A DNA stretch of 64,000 nt from Algoriphagus oliviformis (GTDB lineage: Bacteria; Bacteroidota; Bacteroidia; Cytophagales; Cyclobacteriaceae), in NCBI RefSeq assembly GCF_017254915.1, contig NZ_JAFKCT010000001.1, positions 496,001 to 560,000 on the forward strand, read 5' to 3'. The notes beneath the pieces were generated by a model. The model had not been told where the DNA came from. It saw only the letters and a program-made list of their open reading frames with translations, and made no database searches. Shown piece after piece: positions 60,220 to 64,000 of the stretch. Position 1 is the stretch's first letter, and each line of letters opens with the position of its first letter. The translations under genes and the position numbers were made by a program.

Positions 60220-61968
60220 TTAGCCTTGGTAGATGCCTTCGATCTCCTTGGAAAACTTGCCTGAAATCACTTTTCGCTTCAGCTTCATGGTAGGAGTGAG
60301 CTCGCCTGACTCGATTCCCCAAGGGCGATCCAAAAGTCTGAAGCGCTTCACCTGCTCCCAGCGCGCAAAATATTTGTTGAGCTGATCGATCTCGGACTGG
60401 TATTTGTCGACGATTTCCGGCTTTTGCACCATCTCTTCATCACTGGAATAGGGGATTTCCTTGCGGCGGCAGTAGTCACGCAGACCTTCGAAGTTGGGTA
60501 CTACCAAGGCCGCCGGATAGTTTTTCCCATCTCCCACGACCATCAGCTGCTCGATCAGGGGAGACTCCTTGAATTTGTTTTCCATGACCTGCGGAGCGAT
60601 GTACTTCCCGCCCGAGGTTTTGAACATTTCCTTTTTGCGGTCGGTGATCCGGAGGTAATCTCCCTCCAGCTCCCCGATGTCTCCGGTGTGAAACCAGCCG
60701 TTTTGGAGTACCTCTGCCGTCCTTTCGGGGTCTCTGTAGTATCCTGACATCACATTGGGACCTTTGACGAGGATCTCGCCGTCTGAGGCGATTTTGACCT
60801 GCACGTCCTTCATCACCTTACCGACATAGCCGATGCGGATGCCATCGAGGCTTCCGATGGATGCCGACACCACCGGCGAAGTCTCCGTCAGGCCATAGCC
60901 TTCGCAGACGCGGATGCCGGCCGCCCAAAAGACGCGCGCCAAGCGTGGCTGCAGCGCCGAAGCGCCTGAGTTGATCTGCATGATGTTGCCACCGAGAGCC
61001 TCTCTCCACTTCGAAAAGATGAGTTTGTTGGCGATCTTCAGCTGAAAATCGTACCATTTGCCCATATCCCGGGAGGGATCGTAGGCCAAGCCCAGATTCA
61101 GGGCCCAAAAGAACAGGCTTTTCTTCAGTCCGCTCAGTTCGTAGCCCTTCGCCACGATCTTGTCGTAGACTTTTTCCAACAGGCGCGGAACCGTGTTGAA
61201 GACGTGCGGCTGTACCTCCTTGAGATTTTCACCGATCTTCTCCATGCTCTCCGCATAGTACACCGAAAATCCGAGGTAGATAAAGCAAAAGGAACCTGTG
61301 CGCTCATAGATGTGGCAGAGTGGCAAAAAGCTCAGTGCCGTGGAAACTCCCGCAGGCGGCGTCATGCGATCGGCTACGGCCAGCACGTTGGACAGGATGT
61401 TGGCATGGGTGAGCATCACGCCTTTTGGTCGGCCGGTAGTGCCGGAAGTGTAGATGATCGTGAATAGGTCGCCTGCCTTGATTTTGGCTTTGCTTTCTTC
61501 CAACTTGGCAAGATCGCCCGATTCTCCCAGTTGGGCTAAGGTTTGCCAGCTTTCTACCCCGACCAAGTCGTCAAAGGAAAAAATCTTCCGATCGCCGGCC
61601 ACTTCGGCGGCCTTCGCATAAATGGTCTGATCGCCGACAAAAATCAGCTTCACTTCGGCATGGTCGAAAATATAGGCGTAGTCCTCCGTGGTAATGGTCG
61701 GATACATCGGCACGGAGACCGCACCAATCTGTTGCAGTGCAAAATCGACGAAATTCCATTCAGGCCGGTTTTCCGAAACGATGGCCACCTTGTCCCCAGC
61801 GGAAATCCCAGAAGCCAAAAGTCCCAAGCTCAGGTTGTCGACTATTTCCTTTAGGTCTTTGGAAGAGTAGGTTTTCCAGCTTCCATTCTCTTTTTTGGCG
61901 AAAGCCACTTCTTTGTTGTAATGGGAAATCTGGTAGGGAATCAGGTCAAAGAGCCGGTCGAGATCCAT
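60220..61968 (-). CDS. fadD: Long-chain fatty-acid--CoA ligase (AMP-binding)
   Basis: 582 residues of the ANL superfamily, closer to eukaryote-type long-chain ligases than to E. coli FadD. Motifs: 'FTIIYTSGTTGRPKGVMLTH' (P-loop), 'YAESMEKIGENLKEVQPHVFNTVPRLLEKVY', 'INSGASALQPRLARVFWAAGI', 'EGYGLTETSPVVS' and 'GWFHTGDIGELEGDYLRITDRKKEMFKTSGGKYIAPQ' with the ATP-binding Asp and hinge. It activates fatty acids for the beta-oxidation genes downstream. It is separated from MarR by a 252-bp gap that carries the MarR palindromes, so it has its own promoter, near the candidate origin. Confidence 0.94.
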   Translation of the reverse strand: MDLDRLFDLIPYQISHYNKEVAFAKKENGSWKTYSSKDLKEIVDNLSLGLLASGISAGDKVAIVSENRPEWNFVDFALQQIGAVSVPMYPTITTEDYAYIFDHAEVKLIFVGDQTIYAKAAEVAGDRKIFSFDDLVGVESWQTLAQLGESGDLAKLEESKAKIKAGDLFTIIYTSGTTGRPKGVMLTHANILSNVLAVADRMTPPAGVSTALSFLPLCHIYERTGSFCFIYLGFSVYYAESMEKIGENLKEVQPHVFNTVPRLLEKVYDKIVAKGYELSGLKKSLFFWALNLGLAYDPSRDMGKWYDFQLKIANKLIFSKWREALGGNIMQINSGASALQPRLARVFWAAGIRVCEGYGLTETSPVVSASIGSLDGIRIGYVGKVMKDVQVKIASDGEILVKGPNVMSGYYRDPERTAEVLQNGWFHTGDIGELEGDYLRITDRKKEMFKTSGGKYIAPQVMENKFKESPLIEQLMVVGDGKNYPAALVVPNFEGLRDYCRRKEIPYSSDEEMVQKPEIVDKYQSEIDQLNKYFARWEQVKRFRLLDRPWGIESGELTPTMKLKRKVISGKFSKEIEGIYQG

Positions 61969-62431
61969 TGGTCATTTGGGTTTCACTATTTTAATATTAC
62001 CCAATCCAAAACTGAATCACAAAAGCTATCCACAGAATCCACCGGGTAATAACTCTATTATCTTATTTATTTAAATAAAAACTATTAAGGTTATTAAGGC
62101 TGTGGATTTGTTGATAATCCCCTGCGGAAATGTTGGCCACATCCTCTATACCCGAAAAGCAACTGTCTTGACATGTTATCAACCGTTTGTCCACTTGCTT
62201 GCTACTGGGAGTCTGTGACTTATCCGGAAAGGCTGTTTTTGGTGGATTACTTGCGTTGACATCGATGTGGCTAAATTGCCTGTGGAAACCTTTGAAACGC
62301 TGTGTGGATATCGGGGCAGTTTTCCCCGGCAGTTTTTTTTCGGGGATGGAATTTCTCCGCTTTGTTGATTTCTATGATTTTATCCAAAGTTGTTCGGGAA
62401 GTTATCTACAGCTATTCAGGGCTTTTCCACA
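61969..62431. other. Candidate replication origin (oriC): DnaA-box cluster and AT-rich stretch
   Basis: A 447-bp gene-free region. Nine-mers with one mismatch to TTATCCACA: CTATCCACA (62026-62034), TGTGGATAT (62303-62311, other strand), TTATCCAAA (62390-62398), TTATCTACA (62402-62410), TTTTCCACA (62423-62431). Weaker ones with two mismatches lie at 62101, 62176, 62187, 62220 and 62281. An AT-rich tract at 62047-62098 could be the unwinding element. No dnaA, dnaN or par gene is in the window, so the call rests on this pattern alone. Confidence 0.5.
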
Positions 62432-64000
62432 GCCGAATTTTCGGTTTTCGGGAGGCCAGTGGGTGGAGAAGCTTGGATATTTTGATCCTGTAGCGACCAG
62501 CCGCTGCGGATGACTAGGTTGGGCTGGCCCTCGGCGTTGGAGAAATAAAAGACCCGTTCTGCCAGTCTTCGCTCGGTAAAGTTGGAAGGATCCCAGCGCT
62601 TGTTGCCGTTTAGGTCTTCTATCACGCGTATCTTGAATGTGCCTGGCTCGACCATTTTGAAGGAAAAGGTAGTTGAGCTGTCCAAGAATTGTTCATGAGC
62701 GAGCTCATTTTTGGAGTTCACCAGCTGTACTATAAAGGGTGGCTGTGCACCGGTGATCGCCCCGGAGATCTCGTCTGCGAGGCCTTCCCGTTTTAGTTTT
62801 CGGTAATTGGCGGTCAGCGAGGTCTCATTGATTTGGTTTTCCACGTCCGTGAAGGTGGAGTCTGCGGCTTTAACGGTGAATATTTCCTGGCTCAGCGAGT
62901 CTGGTACGGAGAACCGAATATGGAGAATGTCCCGGCGCGAGGAGTCGGGTAGCGACATCATTTCTCTAGTAATGGGGATAACAGAGGCCGTATCGTAAGC
63001 GATGTAGAGCGAATCCGTATTGACGGATTTAAGAGGTTTGTTGAATTTGAGCTCGGCTTCGAGGTTTTGGAAGAAGTTCTTGCCTGAGTTGGCAGAGACA
63101 GTAAGCTTTTCCGGTGTTCGTTCGGACTCGGGAAACTTAGCCCAGATCAAAGAGTCTTTGCTGAAACCGACAGAATCCGACAGCGTCACTTGGAAGGGGA
63201 TGCTGTCACTTTGAGCTTCGTCGGAGTATATTCGGATGCGGGTGTCGTTGCTGGTGTAGAAATACCTGTTACCGAGCTGTTCGTTTTCCAGTTTGGTACT
63301 GACAGCTGGCCTGCTGAGGACGATGTCATAGTTTTGGCCGAAGGTGGCTGAGCGCAGAATGCGGATCGGTGTGATGTCTGCCTTGGACAAATTGAATGTT
63401 AGGCCGGGGATGTTTTCGTTGAGGTGAAGTGTATCCAGGACGAAGTCATAGTCTTCCGATTTGTGCTCTGCTTTTAGCGTCCCGTTGGCATCCTTCCAGG
63501 CATAAGCCATGTATTTGCCGTTTTTGATGTTGGTGATGGTGAAGTTTCCCGCAGTGTCCACTTGGCTGAGGTAGTAGGGCTGTGCGGTGAGTACGTCCGT
63601 GGTATCGCCGACTGGATAGATGCCTACCAATACGTCTTTGAAGTCGGTTTTCGAGGCAGGAAAGTAGAAGTTTACCTTACCGGAGAGGCTTAGACTGTCG
63701 ATGGAGTTTCCTGTGGAAAAGACGATTTTAAGGTTCTCTGCTGGATTTTCTTCGGAAATATCGACTACTGATTTTTGAAAGTCAAAGACATACGTGGTGC
63801 TGTCCTCCAGCTCTTGGTTGAGCTTCACGGTGACGACGTTTTTTAGCGCGGTGAATTCGACCTCGTCTTTGTTGATCCTCGGCGTGATCACGATTCCCTT
63901 GGATGGGTTTTCCAGTTTGACGTACTCGTCAAAAGTCAGTGTGATGGTCTCTGGCTTGGTGTTTAGGCTTTGATCGGTCGGATTGGCTTGTTGGAGTATG
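62416..64000 (-). CDS. Ig-like domain protein (Big_5/SbsA-type), 5' end outside window
   Basis: At least 528 residues; the frame is open to the right edge of the window and the internal GTG at 63891 is not the real start, because the codons before it continue the domain ('TLTFDEYVKLENPSKGIVITP'). This is a bacterial Ig-like domain of the SbsA/Big_5 type ('DESYVFDF' style strand 'DSTTYVFDFQKSVVD'), followed by a transthyretin-like domain ('GNFTITNIKNGKYMAYAWKDANG') and more beta-domains to the end ('FKIRVIEDLNGNKRWDPSNF'). It resembles Bacteroidota envelope proteins of unknown role that start with a lipoprotein signal. The 3' end overlaps the last DnaA-box-like 9-mer. Confidence 0.75.
   Translation of the reverse strand, partial: ILQQANPTDQSLNTKPETITLTFDEYVKLENPSKGIVITPRINKDEVEFTALKNVVTVKLNQELEDSTTYVFDFQKSVVDISEENPAENLKIVFSTGNSIDSLSLSGKVNFYFPASKTDFKDVLVGIYPVGDTTDVLTAQPYYLSQVDTAGNFTITNIKNGKYMAYAWKDANGTLKAEHKSEDYDFVLDTLHLNENIPGLTFNLSKADITPIRILRSATFGQNYDIVLSRPAVSTKLENEQLGNRYFYTSNDTRIRIYSDEAQSDSIPFQVTLSDSVGFSKDSLIWAKFPESERTPEKLTVSANSGKNFFQNLEAELKFNKPLKSVNTDSLYIAYDTASVIPITREMMSLPDSSRRDILHIRFSVPDSLSQEIFTVKAADSTFTDVENQINETSLTANYRKLKREGLADEISGAITGAQPPFIVQLVNSKNELAHEQFLDSSTTFSFKMVEPGTFKIRVIEDLNGNKRWDPSNFTERRLAERVFYFSNAEGQPNLVIRSGWSLQDQNIQASPPTGLPKTENSAVEKP

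Overview
The window reads as chromosomal DNA of a pigmented, probably marine or alginate-associated member of the Bacteroidota, most like the family Cyclobacteriaceae (Algoriphagus and relatives). The evidence is SusC/SusD pairs, a type IX secretion (T9SS) sorting domain, Bacteroidota-type promoters (TTTG, 19-20 bp, TAnnTTTG), a fused lycopene cyclase of the Algoriphagus flexixanthin type, and DUF4286 and BamA-like families common in this phylum. Gene names are from motif recognition, not from a search.

Layout. 0-6.2 kb: mixed housekeeping and envelope genes (glycosyltransferase end, DMT protein, TolB-like lipoprotein, aquaporin, small secreted protein, DUF1905/YdeI protein, TonB-dependent receptor). 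6.3-14.5 kb: a carotenoid region on the minus strand in two transcription units: ECF sigma-crtI-crtB-crtYcd-ispH-crtW, and cruF-crtZ-merR, where the MerR protein resembles CarH/LitR photoreceptor regulators. The sigma/crtI promoter carries a perfect 12-bp inverted repeat. 14.5-33 kb: plus-strand genes: DUF4286, DUF3500, gamma-glutamyltranspeptidase, a 2058-residue secreted subtilase-like protein with hexapeptide repeats, a TPR histidine kinase, an SnoaL-like lipoprotein cut by a nonsense codon, a diheme cytochrome c, a carboxylesterase and a GT35 'phosphorylase' lacking the PLP lysine.

33-51.5 kb: minus-strand PQQ-dependent sugar dehydrogenase-like lipoprotein, then a complete alginate utilisation locus. 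SusC/SusD import oligomers; PL6, PL17 and a third heparinase-II/III-fold lyase cut alginate to unsaturated monomer; KdgF opens it to DEH; an SDR reduces DEH to KDG; KdgK and Eda make pyruvate and glyceraldehyde-3-phosphate; an ExuT-like MFS protein probably carries uronates. A FadR-type GntR regulator sits in the middle with twin palindromic operators on its own promoter.

51.5-62 kb: a BamA-like outer membrane protein, then a fatty-acid beta-oxidation block (acyl-CoA dehydrogenase, thiolase, HAD/enoyl-CoA hydratase fusion, MarR regulator, acyl-CoA ligase). Two different four-helix-bundle genes (23S-rRNA intervening-sequence protein family) are inserted in the operon, one on each side of the thiolase gene, each bounded by inverted arrays of degenerate 7-bp repeats that run into the neighbouring stop codons. 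This is the most unusual structure in the window. 62.0-62.4 kb is a gene-free, AT-rich stretch rich in DnaA-box-like 9-mers and is a candidate replication origin. The window ends inside a large Ig-like-domain protein gene. No rRNA, tRNA, IS element or CRISPR array was recognised.
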